Source: JADFXI01 sp963784135 (lineage in GTDB: Bacteria > Nitrospirota > Thermodesulfovibrionia > Thermodesulfovibrionales > Dissulfurispiraceae). Taken from it: a stretch of DNA of 64,000 nt. This document shows, one piece after another, positions 33,305-43,181 of the stretch. The notes beneath the pieces are model-generated. The model saw only the letters and a list, made by a program, of their open reading frames with translations. It searched no databases and was not told where the DNA came from. The translations under genes and the position numbers were made by a program. The stretch covers positions 1 to 64,000 of the forward strand of contig CAWAQG010000015.1 of the NCBI GenBank assembly GCA_963784135.1, in the 5' to 3' direction. How positions within the stretch are numbered: position 1 is the stretch's first letter; the number at the start of each line of letters is the position of its first letter.

Positions 33305-33814
33305 ATGGGAAGGAAGGTTTTTATCCTGGGTGGGGCCAGGAGCGGCAAGAGCGGATTTGCCCTGAAAACGGCTTCAGGCCTTCCGGGGCGGAAGGCGTAC
33401 ATTGCCACGGCACAGGCGTTTGATGATGAGATGGAGCAAAGGATTGCCCGGCATAAGGCCGAGCGTCCTGATGAGTGGCAAGCGTTCGAGGAGCCGGTAA
33501 ACATTCAGGACTTGATCGCAAGGATCCATGGAACATACGATGTGCTTCTCATTGACTGCCTTACCCTTTGGATCACAAACCTCATGCTCGGCAATGATGA
33601 TATTGAAGGGAAGGCACGGTTGCTGCTTGAGGCTCTTTCAGCCTGCCGGTCCTCGGTCTTTATCGTCTCAAACGAGGTTGGGCTGGGAATTGTCCCGGAT
33701 AACAGGATGGCCCGGGAATTCAGGGATATTGCCGGCACGTTAAACCAGAAGGTTGCCGCTGTGGCCGATGAGGTATATTTTATGGCAGCAGGATTACCTC
33801 TCCGGATAAAATAG
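33305..33814 (+). CDS. cobU: Adenosylcobinamide kinase / guanylyltransferase CobU
   Basis: A 169-residue bifunctional enzyme that phosphorylates adenosylcobinamide and attaches GMP for lower-ligand joining. P-loop GGARSGKS at residue 9; also AQAFDDEMEQRIARHKAERPDEW and VSNEVGLGIVPDN. It starts directly after the ThiC-like gene's stop. cobT follows after a short gap with its own ribosome site. Confidence 0.94.
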   Translation: MGRKVFILGGARSGKSGFALKTASGLPGRKAYIATAQAFDDEMEQRIARHKAERPDEWQAFEEPVNIQDLIARIHGTYDVLLIDCLTLWITNLMLGNDDIEGKARLLLEALSACRSSVFIVSNEVGLGIVPDNRMAREFRDIAGTLNQKVAAVADEVYFMAAGLPLRIK

Positions 33815-33867
33815 CGTTAAAAGGCAGGCTATAGCCGACGTTTTGAGTTGTGTGAAGGAGGTGGCAT

Positions 33868-34929
33868 ATGGATGTGCTGCGCAATACTGTTAATGCCATT
33901 GCAGCGATTAGTGAGGAGTGGTATGTTGTTGCTCAAAAACGTCTCGACAATCTCACAAAGCCTTTAGGCAGCCTCGGCAGACTGGAAGAATTTGCACGAA
34001 GGCTTGTGGCGATAACAGAAAATAAAATCCCCACTCTGGACAAGAAAGTGGTTTTTACCTTTGCCGGAGACCACGGCATCACCGAGGAGGGGGTATCTGC
34101 CTATCCGAAAGAAGTGACGCCGCAGATGGTCCTCAATTTTATCAGGGGAGGAGCAGGCATTAATGTGCTGGCACGTCATGCAGGCGCGGAGGTGGTTGTG
34201 GTGGACATCGGAGTTGATTATGATTTCGGAGAGCTTGAAGGGCTTTTGCACATGAAGGCAGTAAAGGGGACGAGGAATTTTGCGAAGGGCCCTGCCATGA
34301 CCGAAGAAGAGGCGCTGAAATGTATAGAGACCGGTATTATGCTCGCAGAGGGATACACTAAGAAAGGATATAAAATATTCGGCACCGGGGACATGGGCAT
34401 CGGGAATACCAGCCCTTCGAGCGCCATTGCAGCGGTGCTCACGGGCAGGCCGGTTGCTGCGGTCACCGGAAAAGGCACCGGCATCAGCGACGCTTCGCTT
34501 AAACAAAAGATAAAAACAATCGAGAAGGGCATAAAGGTGAATGCGCCCGATCCGAAAGACGCTCTTGATGTGCTTTCGAAGGTTGGCGGAGCTGAGATCG
34601 GGGGCATTGCGGGGTTGATACTGGGTGCTGCGGCGAACAGGGTCCCTGTTGTAATTGACGGGTTAATCTCGACTGCAGGCGCTCTTATTGCTTATAGCAT
34701 TGAGCCAAAGGTAAAGGACTACCTGTTTGCCGCCCATAACTCTGTCGAAATAGGCCATAAGGCAATGCTCGCCAAGATGGGACTGCAGCCTATTCTTGAC
34801 CTGAATCTCAGGCTCGGCGAAGGCACAGGGGCGGCGCTCGCAATGCTTATGATCGAGGCAGGGCTCAAGATATACAGGGAAATGGCGACATTCGGGGAGG
34901 CCGGGGTGTCCGACGAGATTATCAATTAG
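33868..34929 (+). CDS. cobT: Nicotinate-nucleotide:dimethylbenzimidazole phosphoribosyltransferase CobT
   Basis: A 353-residue CobT that turns a benzimidazole base into its alpha-ribotide. Signature parts are TKPLGSLGRLEEFA, FAGDHGITEEGVSAYP, GTGDMGIGNTSPSSAI, and the C-terminal ALAMLMIEAGLKIYREMATFGEAGVS, which holds the catalytic glutamate region. RBS GAAGGAGGTG. The neighbouring ThiC-like gene could supply its base. The stop is followed at once by cobS. Confidence 0.95.
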   Translation: MDVLRNTVNAIAAISEEWYVVAQKRLDNLTKPLGSLGRLEEFARRLVAITENKIPTLDKKVVFTFAGDHGITEEGVSAYPKEVTPQMVLNFIRGGAGINVLARHAGAEVVVVDIGVDYDFGELEGLLHMKAVKGTRNFAKGPAMTEEEALKCIETGIMLAEGYTKKGYKIFGTGDMGIGNTSPSSAIAAVLTGRPVAAVTGKGTGISDASLKQKIKTIEKGIKVNAPDPKDALDVLSKVGGAEIGGIAGLILGAAANRVPVVIDGLISTAGALIAYSIEPKVKDYLFAAHNSVEIGHKAMLAKMGLQPILDLNLRLGEGTGAALAMLMIEAGLKIYREMATFGEAGVSDEIIN

Positions 34930-35703
34930 ATGAAAAAACTGTTGCTTGCAGTCCAATTTCTTACCATAATCCCGGTGACGGTAAAGGGCGGGTGCTCTGA
35001 AGAAGAGTTGGCGCATTCCTCCTCTTATTTCCCGGTTGCGGGAGCGCTGCAGGGTATTTTGATGGCGCTGGCAGCCTTTGCTTTAATAAAGATATTTCCG
35101 GTTGAAATAGTCAGCAGTTTTGTAATCCTTGTCCTGCTGCTGTCTAACGGTGGTTTTGATATGGATGGGCTGATAGATACCTTTGATGCGCTTGCAGTCA
35201 AGTCTACTGGAGACAGGGAACGTGACATCGAAATGCGCCTTTCCGTAATGAAGGCCAGTCCCATAGGGGCAGTGGGTGCAATGGCGTTTGCCATGGCGGT
35301 GCTTCTCAAATTCGTATTGCTTAACCATATATTCCGCATCCTCCCGCTGCCGGCGGCGCTTTCATTTCTTTTTATTATTCCCGTTTTCTCGAAATGGTCA
35401 ACAGTCATTGCCATGTTTCATGGCCGCGCGGCCCGCAAAGACGGACTCGGAAGTATCTTTATCGGCAAAGTGCGGACTGCGCAGGCGGCACTCTCTTCTC
35501 TGATTCTGCTTGTGCTGTGTGCGATTGTTGCCGGATTGTATCTTTACCCCCTTTATGTTATGCGCGGCACAGGGTTGTTTGCAGTGCTCTTCCTGCTGCT
35601 TTACCTGCTTGCCCTCATAACAGTAGGTTTACTATATGGAAGTTCGGCGGCCTCACGGGAGACCATTTCGGGGCACTCAGTGAGATTGCAGAAATACTTT
35701 TAA
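34930..35703 (+). CDS. cobS: Adenosylcobinamide-GDP ribazoletransferase (cobalamin synthase) CobS
   Basis: An integral membrane enzyme of 257 residues that joins GDP-cobinamide with alpha-ribazole (phosphate). Motifs are LAVQFLTIIPV at the start and GGFDMDGLIDTFDALAV, the Asp-rich catalytic region, followed by several helices. It starts right after the cobT stop. The next gene is a broken cobC. Confidence 0.94.
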   Translation: MKKLLLAVQFLTIIPVTVKGGCSEEELAHSSSYFPVAGALQGILMALAAFALIKIFPVEIVSSFVILVLLLSNGGFDMDGLIDTFDALAVKSTGDRERDIEMRLSVMKASPIGAVGAMAFAMAVLLKFVLLNHIFRILPLPAALSFLFIIPVFSKWSTVIAMFHGRAARKDGLGSIFIGKVRTAQAALSSLILLVLCAIVAGLYLYPLYVMRGTGLFAVLFLLLYLLALITVGLLYGSSAASRETISGHSVRLQKYF

Positions 35704-35719
35704 TGGCGGCAATACCTGT

Positions 35720-36459
35720 ATGGTTACAACACTCTACCTGATACGGCATGGAGAAACAGTAGGCAGCGAAGCAAAGCGCTATAAAGGGAGCATAGATGTG
35801 CCCCATTCTGAGGAGGGCATTGCGCAGATAAAAAAAGTCTCCGGCTTTATCGCTGCAAAGATTGAGACTCTCCTGCATAATGAAATATAAAAGTTATCTG
35901 AACGATATCCATGCAGAGTTACCCCAGCATGCCGGATGACAAAGAGGCAAAACTGTCAGCGGTCTACTGCTCAGATCTGAGCAGGGCGGTAAGGAGCGCT
36001 GAAATCATCAGCCCGGCCGCACGGCCTGAAGCCTCTGATCGTCCCGAATTCCGTGAAAGAAATTTTGGTGTCTGGGAAGGCATGACGTTCGATGAAATAA
36101 AAGACCAGTACCCGTCTGAATTCGAGGCGTGGGCTTCTGATCCTCTAAAACATAGTCCTGTCAATGGCGAGAGCACAATGCGAGGTATATGACAGGGCAA
36201 TCAGGGCGCTCGATGCCGGCATAGTGAGCAAACATGCCGCGGAAAGCGCGGACGGGAAGGCTTCGGATAATCAAGGCCGGCTGACAGCATTGCGATAGTG
36301 GCCCACGGCGGCGTGAACAGAATAATCCTGTGTCATCTTATGGGTGTTCCACTTGAAAATGTTTTCAGGATTGAACAGGACCCGGCTGCAATCAATATTA
36401 TTGAGTTCTGGGAGCGATACCCTGTAGATAAACTGTTGAACGGAGGGCCGCTTGGCTAA
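35720..36459 (+). pseudogene. cobC: CobC-like alpha-ribazole phosphatase, three frameshifts
   Basis: A histidine-phosphatase gene in pieces. Frame 1 from ATG 35720 gives MVTTLYLIRHGETVGSEAKR (catalytic RHG) and stops at about 35890; frame 2 gives SAVYCSDLSRAVRSAEIIS...ERNFGVWEGMTFDEIK to 36192; frame 3 gives CEVYDRAIRALDAG; the last frame gives IAIVAHGGVNRIILCHLMGVPLENVF with the second catalytic His, ending at 36459. Residues stay conserved across the breaks, so indels are recent or are read errors. If real, alpha-ribazole-phosphate removal is lost or taken over by another enzyme, perhaps the HD protein at 47800. Confidence 0.85.
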
Positions 36460-37991
36460 GGCATTGATGATACAGGGCACAGGCTCAGGAGCGGGCAAAA
36501 GCCTCATTGTCGCTGCCCTCTGCAGGATTTTCAGGGACAAAGGAATCAATGTCGCCCCTTTCAAGGCCCAGAACATGGCGCTCAATTCCGCCATAACACG
36601 GGACGGCGGGGAGATGGGAAGGGCGCAGGTACTGCAGGCGGAAGCTGCACGGGTGGAGCCTACCGTCGATATGAATCCCGATATTGCTGAAGGCGTCGGG
36701 AGAGATGGGTTCTCAGGTCATCATCCACGGCAAAGTACATGCCTCCATGAAGGCGCAGGAATACTATGCCTTCAGGAAGACGGCCTGGGAGGCGGTCAAG
36801 GAATCTTTCGACCGGCTCTCGCAGCAATACGAATTGATCGTCCTGGAAGGCGCAGGGAGCCCGGCTGAAATAAATCTTATGGATGTGGATATAGTGAATA
36901 TGGCTGCCGCGAAATATGCGAAGGCCCCCGTGCTCCTTGTCGGTGATATTGAAAAGGGAGGGGTTTTCGCTTCGCTTTCGGCACCGTCAAGCTCCTTGGG
37001 CAGGCAGAGCAGGCATATAAAAGGGTTTATCATAAACAAATTCCGCGGAGACCCGGCAATACTTAAACCGGGGCTCGACATGATACATGAAAAGACAGGG
37101 AAACCCGTAATCGGCGTGCTGCCGTATATTTACGACATAGGTCTTCCCGAAGAGGACGGTCTGGGCCTGCGTCATGCTCGTCGAGCGTCCGGGTGCGAGT
37201 CAGAAGTCAGCCGGACAAGGGTGGTCGTGGTAAGGCTTCCGTATATATCCAATTTCACCGACTTCGATCCGCTCCAATATGAGCCTGACGTGGAACTTTT
37301 TTACTCTTCAAATCCTGCCGATATAGAGAACGCCGACATCGTTATAATTCCAGGATCGAAGAACACGGTAAAAGACCTGCTGTTTCTGAAAGGGCGCGGC
37401 CTCGATGCCGGCATAAGACGGGCGAATGCAAAGGGCATCCAGATTATCGGGATCTGCGGCGGATACCAGATGCTCGGCAAGAAGATTTTTGACCCCGATG
37501 GCGTTGAAAGCAGTCATAAAACAATCGACGGGCTGGGATTACTTGATGTCGAGACTACATTCGGGAAAGAGAAAGTCACTTGCCAGGTCGAGGCGGAATT
37601 AATTGATTATACGGTCATAGGGGGGAAGGGAGAAGCGGGGCCGTTATCACAGCTATGCGGTTATGAGATCCATATGGGAGAAAGCCGGGGCGATATCGGT
37701 GTTTTTAGAATTCGACGCTTGCCTGTTAACGCGCCACGCACGACGCACGACGGGTTTGTCCTGGAAGGCTCGCAAAAAGAAAACTGCCTCGGGACGTATA
37801 TCCACGGCATCTTCGAAAACGATTTATTCAGAAGAAGCATTCTTAACATGATACGGACGCGAAAAGGTCTGGCCCCGGTAAACGATATCTGCTCATACAG
37901 CGGAACAAAGGAAAAAGCATTGAATACCCTTGCCGGCATAGTAAGCGAGCATGCCGACATGGAATTTATAGAAAGGCTGGCCGGTTTATGA
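36452..37991 (+). pseudogene. cobQ: Cobyric acid synthase CobQ/CbiP, one frameshift
   Basis: CobQ amidates the corrin side chains b, d, e and g. The first frame starts at TTG 36452 (KALMIQGTGSGAGKSL, P-loop; APFKAQNMALNSAIT) and reaches VDMNP. The second frame continues ILLKASGEMGSQVIIHGKVHA through IVLEGAGSPAEINL, the amidotransferase part (ICGGYQMLGKK, with the Cys) and a normal C-terminus at 37991. One extra A near 36681 (GATATTG where GTATTG is expected) breaks the frame. Total length would be about 512 residues. It carries a short tandem repeat (ACGCACG twice, 37736-37749). Confidence 0.85.
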
Positions 37992-38998
37992 TAGGACCTC
38001 TGCAGCTTGTTCTTGCATTTTTCCTGGACCTGCTGATCGGAGACCCGCTGTGGCTCCCCCATCCGGTAAGGATTATGGGCAAGGGCATAAGCAGGGCAGA
38101 GCGTTTTTTAAGGGGGCGCTCCACCTCGCCGTCCGGCGAACGCCGGGCAGGCGTGATGCTTGTTCTTCTGATTATTGTGCCGGCATTCCTGATCACCTTT
38201 TCCATCCTTATCATTATAGGGCTGCTGCCGGGCACTGCAGGCACAATCACGGGCATGGCTGCAGTTATCTATCTTACTGCAACGACGATGGCAATCCGCG
38301 GTCTGATCACCTCCGCGCAGGCGGTCATCCGCCCGGTAAAAGGAGGAGACATCGAAAAGGCACGGCATAACCTGAGCATGATAGTCGGGCGTGATACTCA
38401 CAGCCTTTCCAGGGAAGATATTCTGAAGGCAACTATGGAAACTCTTGCTGAAAACCTCTCTGACGGCTTCATAGCCCCGCTATTTTACCTCTTGATCGGA
38501 GGACTTCCGTTTGCTATGGCCTATAAGGCAATTAATACTCTGGACTCTATGGTAGGATACAATAACGACACTTACCGGCATTTCGGCTGGGCGGCGGCAC
38601 GGCTCGACGATATTGCAAACTACCTCCCTGCAAGGATTACCGGTGTGCTGATCGTTTTTGCAACATTTGCAGTTATGCTGTTTAGGGGCAGTGTACGGGC
38701 GCTGACAGTTACGGGCCGTTCTTTCAGCACCATGCTCCGCGACGGCAAAAAACATCTGAGCCCGAACAGCGGCATACCCGAGGCCGCCATGGCCGGCGCA
38801 CTCGGCATCAGGATGGGGGGCCCGGCCACTTATGGAGGGGTTGTGGTAGAAAAACCTTACATCGGAGAGGCGGGGACAATAGAGGCTGCCGCAGATTACC
38901 TTAACGCCTCTGAAAGGGCTATCACCATCGCTAAATTCACCGCTCTGCTCGGCATGAGCATCGCCGTATTGATTTTATCGGCAAGGAGGACCTCGTAA
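37988..38998 (+). CDS. cbiB: Adenosylcobinamide-phosphate synthase CbiB/CobD
   Basis: An integral membrane protein of 336 residues that attaches (R)-1-amino-2-propanol phosphate to adenosylcobyric acid. Motifs are DLLIGDPLWLPHPVRIMGKGI near the start, MIVGRDTHSLSREDI, TLAENLSDGFIAPLFY and MVGYNNDTYRHFGWAAARLDD. It starts in the cobQ stop codon (ATGA) and ends sharing bases with the next gene (TAATG), so it is coupled on both sides. Confidence 0.94.
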   Translation: MIGPLQLVLAFFLDLLIGDPLWLPHPVRIMGKGISRAERFLRGRSTSPSGERRAGVMLVLLIIVPAFLITFSILIIIGLLPGTAGTITGMAAVIYLTATTMAIRGLITSAQAVIRPVKGGDIEKARHNLSMIVGRDTHSLSREDILKATMETLAENLSDGFIAPLFYLLIGGLPFAMAYKAINTLDSMVGYNNDTYRHFGWAAARLDDIANYLPARITGVLIVFATFAVMLFRGSVRALTVTGRSFSTMLRDGKKHLSPNSGIPEAAMAGALGIRMGGPATYGGVVVEKPYIGEAGTIEAAADYLNASERAITIAKFTALLGMSIAVLILSARRTS

Positions 38999-40095
38999 TG
39001 CAAGAGTCTCACGGTGGAAATATTTACCGGGCTGCAGGGCAACTGGGATTGGACGAGTACGAAATAATTGATTTCAGCGCTTCAATCAACCCGCTCGGAG
39101 TTCCTAAAAGCGTGCTGGCCGGGATAAAGGACACAATGAGATACCTGCATAACTATCCTGATCCGGATGCGAGACAATTCACCCTCGCCCTTGCAAAGAA
39201 TTTTGCAATCGATCCGGAATTAATTCTTTGCGGCAACGGCAGCACCGAGCTTATATATCTTCTCATCAGGGCGCTTATGCCGCAAAAGATTCTCATGCCC
39301 GCTCCCACATTTTCTGAATACGAAGCTGCGGCGGGCGACGGAAGGGAGATTGTCCGTTATGCGCTGAATCCCAAAGATAACTTTGCCATAAACCCCGACA
39401 CATTTATTACAGCCATGGCAGGAGGTTCAAAGTCCCTGTCACACAGGATGGCGCTGCCGACTTCCGTTGACATGGTATTTTTATGTAATCCGAACAATCC
39501 TACCGGAGGCATACTGCGAAAGTCTGAGATGCTTAAAATAGCGGCTGCTGCGAAGGAACTTAAATGCCACCTCGTTGTTGACGAGGCTTTTATTGATTTC
39601 TCGCCGGCGGATTCACTGATTAACGAGGTGGAGGACAACCCCTACCTTATTGTACTAAGGTCTCTGACAAAGTTCTATGCCCTTTCAGGACTGAGGGTCG
39701 GGTATGGTGTCTTCCCGCTCAAGCTGATCGACGCAATAAAAAAGCACAAGGAGCCGTGGACAGTGAATACGCTCGCTCAAGTGGCCGGGACCGAAGCAAT
39801 CAACGATGAAGCATATAAAGCAGACACTTTCAGGACCATAAAAAACGAGAAGAAGACACTTGAGGACGGATTCAGGCTTCTCAAAATACATTATTTCCCC
39901 TCAGAGGCCAATTTTTATCTGATACGTATGGATAAGGCGCAAGACATCATCGATACTCTCGGCGAAAAGGGCATTCTTATAAGAGGCTGTTCAAATTTCA
40001 GGGGTCTTGACGCATCTTATGCCAGGGTAGCGGTAAAATCAAACCGTGACAACATGCGCCTGCTCAAGGAGCTTGCTTATTTATGCAAGCCATAA
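38998..40095 (+). CDS. cobD: Threonine-phosphate decarboxylase CobD (PLP)
   Basis: A 365-residue class I/II aminotransferase-fold PLP enzyme. It makes aminopropanol phosphate for CbiB. The N-terminus HGGNIYRAAGQLGLDEYEIIDFSASINPLG is characteristic of CobD rather than HisC. SLTKFYALSGLRVGY contains the PLP lysine, and NPNNPTGG is present. It overlaps cbiB by one base and cbiA by 13 bases. Confidence 0.92.
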   Translation: MQESHGGNIYRAAGQLGLDEYEIIDFSASINPLGVPKSVLAGIKDTMRYLHNYPDPDARQFTLALAKNFAIDPELILCGNGSTELIYLLIRALMPQKILMPAPTFSEYEAAAGDGREIVRYALNPKDNFAINPDTFITAMAGGSKSLSHRMALPTSVDMVFLCNPNNPTGGILRKSEMLKIAAAAKELKCHLVVDEAFIDFSPADSLINEVEDNPYLIVLRSLTKFYALSGLRVGYGVFPLKLIDAIKKHKEPWTVNTLAQVAGTEAINDEAYKADTFRTIKNEKKTLEDGFRLLKIHYFPSEANFYLIRMDKAQDIIDTLGEKGILIRGCSNFRGLDASYARVAVKSNRDNMRLLKELAYLCKP

Positions 40096-41402
40096 TAATA
40101 GCCGGTACACATAGCGGCTGCGGTAAAACGACTGTGACCCTCGGTCTCCTCGCAGCCTTAAAGAAGAAGGGATTGGAGGTCCAGCCTTTCAAGGCCGGAC
40201 CGGATTTCATAGATGCGGGGCTCCACCGCCTCATTACTGGCAGGCCTTCAAGAAACCTTGACCTATGGATGTGCGGGAAGCAGGCCGTGATCGAGTGTTT
40301 CAAAATGTATGCCGGGCATGCCGACATTGCCGTTATCGAAGGCGTGATGGGTCTCTACGATGGCGAGTTCAGTACCGCAATGCTTGCATCGACCCTTGGG
40401 GCGCCGGCTATCCTTGTTGTCGACGCATACGGGATGGCGGAAAGCGCCGGCGCAGTGGTCAGGGGATTTGCTTCAGAGTTGATTGCCGGCGTTATCTTTA
40501 ACAAGGTTGCCTCTGACAGCCATTTTAAAAGACTTAAGGATAGCGTTCAGAATGTCCCTGTTTTAGGATATCTCCCCAGGGACCTGGATTTCGAGATACC
40601 GCATCGCCATCTCGGGCTTGTTGTTGCCGAGGAAGCGCCCATTGCCTCTGCCGGCATAGGCAAACTGGCTGATGCCGTCATTGAGCACATAGATATAGAC
40701 GCAATCATACGGGCCTCAGGATTAAAGACCGAAAGAGGGGAAGAGAGGGGGCCACGTCATTATCAGACTTCCGGATTGAAGATAGCTGTTGCCTATGACA
40801 TGGCGTTTTGCTTCTATTACGAAGACAACCTGGATCTCCTCAGGCAGGCAGGGGCCGAACTCATTTTATTCAGTCCCCTTTCCGGACAGCATATCCCCGC
40901 GGATGCAGATGCCGTCTATATCGGCGGCGGTTATCCTGAATTATACGCTGAGGCCCTTTCCGGAAACTTCACTATGCTCGCTTCTGTCAATGCCTGGGTC
41001 CAATCGGGGAAACCGCTCTATGCCGAGTGCGGAGGACTCATGTATCTTTCGCAGGGCATATATGACTTTAACGGAAACTTTTTTAAAATGGCCGGGGGCC
41101 TGCCTTTTGAAACACAAATGAATAAGGGAGGATTGCATCTCGGCTACAGGGAAATCGTGCTTGAGGGAGACTGTATTCTCGGTAAAAAAGGGGAGAGCTT
41201 AAAGGGCCACGAATTCCATTACTCCCATATAGTCAATAGCGCGGAAGCTGACAGGATATACTCGGTCCGCGACAGGTCGGGCAGACCGCTTCCGGACGAT
41301 GGATACCGGCTCAACAGGACGCTTGCAAGCTATGTCCACCTTCACTTTGCTTGCAACAGTGCAATCGCAGGCAGTTTTATAAAATATATAAAGGAGCAAT
41401 AA
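40083..41402 (+). CDS. cbiA: Cobyrinic acid a,c-diamide synthase CbiA
   Basis: A 439-residue glutamine amidotransferase that amidates side chains a and c of cobyrinic acid. It opens with the P-loop IIIAGTHSGCGKTTVTLGLL; AGPDFIDAGLH and EGVMGLYDG follow; the C-terminal amidotransferase domain has ECGGLMYLS with the catalytic Cys. A variable linker (TERGEERGPRHYQTSG) lies between domains. It overlaps the 3' end of cobD. Confidence 0.94.
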   Translation: MQAIIIAGTHSGCGKTTVTLGLLAALKKKGLEVQPFKAGPDFIDAGLHRLITGRPSRNLDLWMCGKQAVIECFKMYAGHADIAVIEGVMGLYDGEFSTAMLASTLGAPAILVVDAYGMAESAGAVVRGFASELIAGVIFNKVASDSHFKRLKDSVQNVPVLGYLPRDLDFEIPHRHLGLVVAEEAPIASAGIGKLADAVIEHIDIDAIIRASGLKTERGEERGPRHYQTSGLKIAVAYDMAFCFYYEDNLDLLRQAGAELILFSPLSGQHIPADADAVYIGGGYPELYAEALSGNFTMLASVNAWVQSGKPLYAECGGLMYLSQGIYDFNGNFFKMAGGLPFETQMNKGGLHLGYREIVLEGDCILGKKGESLKGHEFHYSHIVNSAEADRIYSVRDRSGRPLPDDGYRLNRTLASYVHLHFACNSAIAGSFIKYIKEQ

Positions 41403-41410
41403 ACGCATTT

Positions 41411-42421
41411 ATGGAAGAGAGCATAATACTTATCGGCCACGGCAGTCCAAAGGAAGACGCAAACAACCTTGAATTTATATCGGCCATGCTGCACAGCATG
41501 CTTCACGCCGGTTGCAGCGGCGATTGCGTGACCACTTCCTATCTTCAATTCGCAAAGCCGGATATCATGGAGACCATTAAGGGACGCGTAGAAGGCGGCG
41601 CAAAAAGGATTGTCCTGCACCCTTTCTTTCTGAACTCCGGAATGCATGTCACAAAAGACATTCCCGAACTGATAGAAAAGGCCAGGGAATTGTTCCCCGC
41701 CGTTGAATTTATTTATACCGGGCCGCTCGGCATTCACGAAAAACTGGCTCAAATAGTGATGGAGCGGATCTGCGAGGCAACCGGTCCAGGAAGCAGGCCG
41801 GCGCCGGAAGAGATAGAAAAGAAAAGTTTTGAGATACTCTCCCGGGAGCACGATTTCAGCGCTGTCCCTGATGAGCAGCTTCCGATAATCCAGCGGGTCA
41901 TCCATGCCACTGCCGATTTTGAATTCAAAAAAACGCTCATCTTCCACCCTGACGCTGTTGCAACGGGACTCAGGGCGATTAAAGAAGGGAAAAACATCCT
42001 CACCGATGTCGGGATGGTGCAGACCGGAATCAATAAACGGTCTCTGGAGCAATGGGGTGGCAAGGTGATCTGCGCTATTGCCGATGAAGAGGTTGCCAGC
42101 GCGTCAAAAGAAACGGGCAGGACACGCGCTGAAATTGCGATAGAGAAAAGAATCGGCGAGAACGTCGGAATTATCGCAATCGGCAACGCGCCTACCGCCT
42201 TATTAAAGGTTATTGATATGCTCAATTCGCCCATTCACCCATTCGCCCATTCACCCATGCTCGTTATCGGGGTGCCGGTAGGCTTTGTAAGGGCATTTGA
42301 GTCAAAAGCGATACTTGCGGGACAGAAATTCCCGTTTATAACTAACCTGGGCAGAAAGGGAGGGACCCCTGCTGCTGTAGCGATTGTTAATGCACTGCTC
42401 AAGATGGCAATGAAAGGCTGA
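41411..42421 (+). CDS. CbiX-CbiC fusion: cobaltochelatase and precorrin-8X methylmutase
   Basis: Two steps on one chain of about 336 residues. The N-terminal third is a CbiX sirohydrochlorin cobaltochelatase (SIILIGHGSPKEDANNLEF with the metal-site His; HPFFLNSGMHVTKDIPELI with the second). From about residue 130 a CbiC methylmutase follows (VIHATADFEF with the catalytic His, TDVGMVQTGI, IAIGNAPTALLKVIDML, GVPVGFVRAFESK). Start ATG 41411. A perfect 16-base tandem repeat at 42225-42256 lies in the CbiC part. The fusion pairs the first and a late step of corrin synthesis. Confidence 0.9.
   Translation: MEESIILIGHGSPKEDANNLEFISAMLHSMLHAGCSGDCVTTSYLQFAKPDIMETIKGRVEGGAKRIVLHPFFLNSGMHVTKDIPELIEKARELFPAVEFIYTGPLGIHEKLAQIVMERICEATGPGSRPAPEEIEKKSFEILSREHDFSAVPDEQLPIIQRVIHATADFEFKKTLIFHPDAVATGLRAIKEGKNILTDVGMVQTGINKRSLEQWGGKVICAIADEEVASASKETGRTRAEIAIEKRIGENVGIIAIGNAPTALLKVIDMLNSPIHPFAHSPMLVIGVPVGFVRAFESKAILAGQKFPFITNLGRKGGTPAAVAIVNALLKMAMKG
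42225..42256. repeat. Perfect 16-bp tandem repeat in the CbiC domain
   Basis: ATTCGCCCATTCACCC occurs twice without gap (42225-42240, 42241-42256), followed by ATGC. It codes for the segment NSPIHPFAHSPM in the CbiC part, an unusual His/Pro-rich stretch at a place where relatives are variable. The unit is not a multiple of three, so the second copy is read in another frame than the first. Confidence 0.75.
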
Positions 42422-42428
42422 ATTTAGT

Positions 42429-43181
42429 ATGGAACTATTTTCCGAACACTTTAAAAAAGACAACATGTTTTCAAAGATTGACGCAAGGGTGAAACTCCTT
42501 GCTTCCATCTCTCTTCTCGTAATGGTCTTAAGCTATAAGGGATTTGCCTTCCCCTTGTTTATGGCACTGCTTTGTCTCTTTTTTTGTATCAGGATGAGGA
42601 TACCATTCAGGGTTTTTATCCTAAGGTTTTCTGAGCCGCTGTTCATTGCAACTGTAGTCCTTTTCCTTAAATTCTTCTTTTCCGGACATGATGTTCTATT
42701 CTCCATGAACATAATGGGCGCCGGGATTGCGGGCCATAAAGACGGACTCATGGCCGGCTTACAGATAGCCGGCAGGATTTTAGGCGCCGTATCCATCGTT
42801 GCGGTCCTCGGGTTTTCGACGCCATTCACCGAATTTATGGCCGGTCTTTCGTGGCTCAAGGTCCCGAAGGGGTTTATCGAAATATTGATGTTTGCATACA
42901 GATATATCTTTGTGCTCTTTGAAGATGCAATGGTAATTTACAATGCACAAAAAAATCGTCTTGGCTACTCAACTCCCCGGCGTGGACTAAGCTCTTTCGG
43001 GACACTGGCTGGGTCGCTCACGCTCAAGGCCTTTGAGCGCAGCCAGAACACTACCATAGCAATGCTCCAGAGGGGATACGACGGCAATATGCCGCTGCTG
43101 AAGCACAAGCCTTTCAGGCCGTTCGAGGTCGCATGCTCTGTTGCGTTTGTCATTATTGCGGGGGTGGCATGGAAGATATGA
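42429..43181 (+). CDS. cbiQ: ECF cobalt transporter T component CbiQ
   Basis: A membrane protein of 250 residues with an ECF T-component pattern (SKIDARVKLLASISLLVMVL at the start; ARIL-like coupling region 'FERSQNTTIAMLQRGYDG' near the end). It should join the CbiO ATPase to a substrate-binding CbiMN. No cbiM or cbiN gene is in the window, so those would have to be elsewhere. It overlaps cbiO. Confidence 0.88.
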   Translation: MELFSEHFKKDNMFSKIDARVKLLASISLLVMVLSYKGFAFPLFMALLCLFFCIRMRIPFRVFILRFSEPLFIATVVLFLKFFFSGHDVLFSMNIMGAGIAGHKDGLMAGLQIAGRILGAVSIVAVLGFSTPFTEFMAGLSWLKVPKGFIEILMFAYRYIFVLFEDAMVIYNAQKNRLGYSTPRRGLSSFGTLAGSLTLKAFERSQNTTIAMLQRGYDGNMPLLKHKPFRPFEVACSVAFVIIAGVAWKI

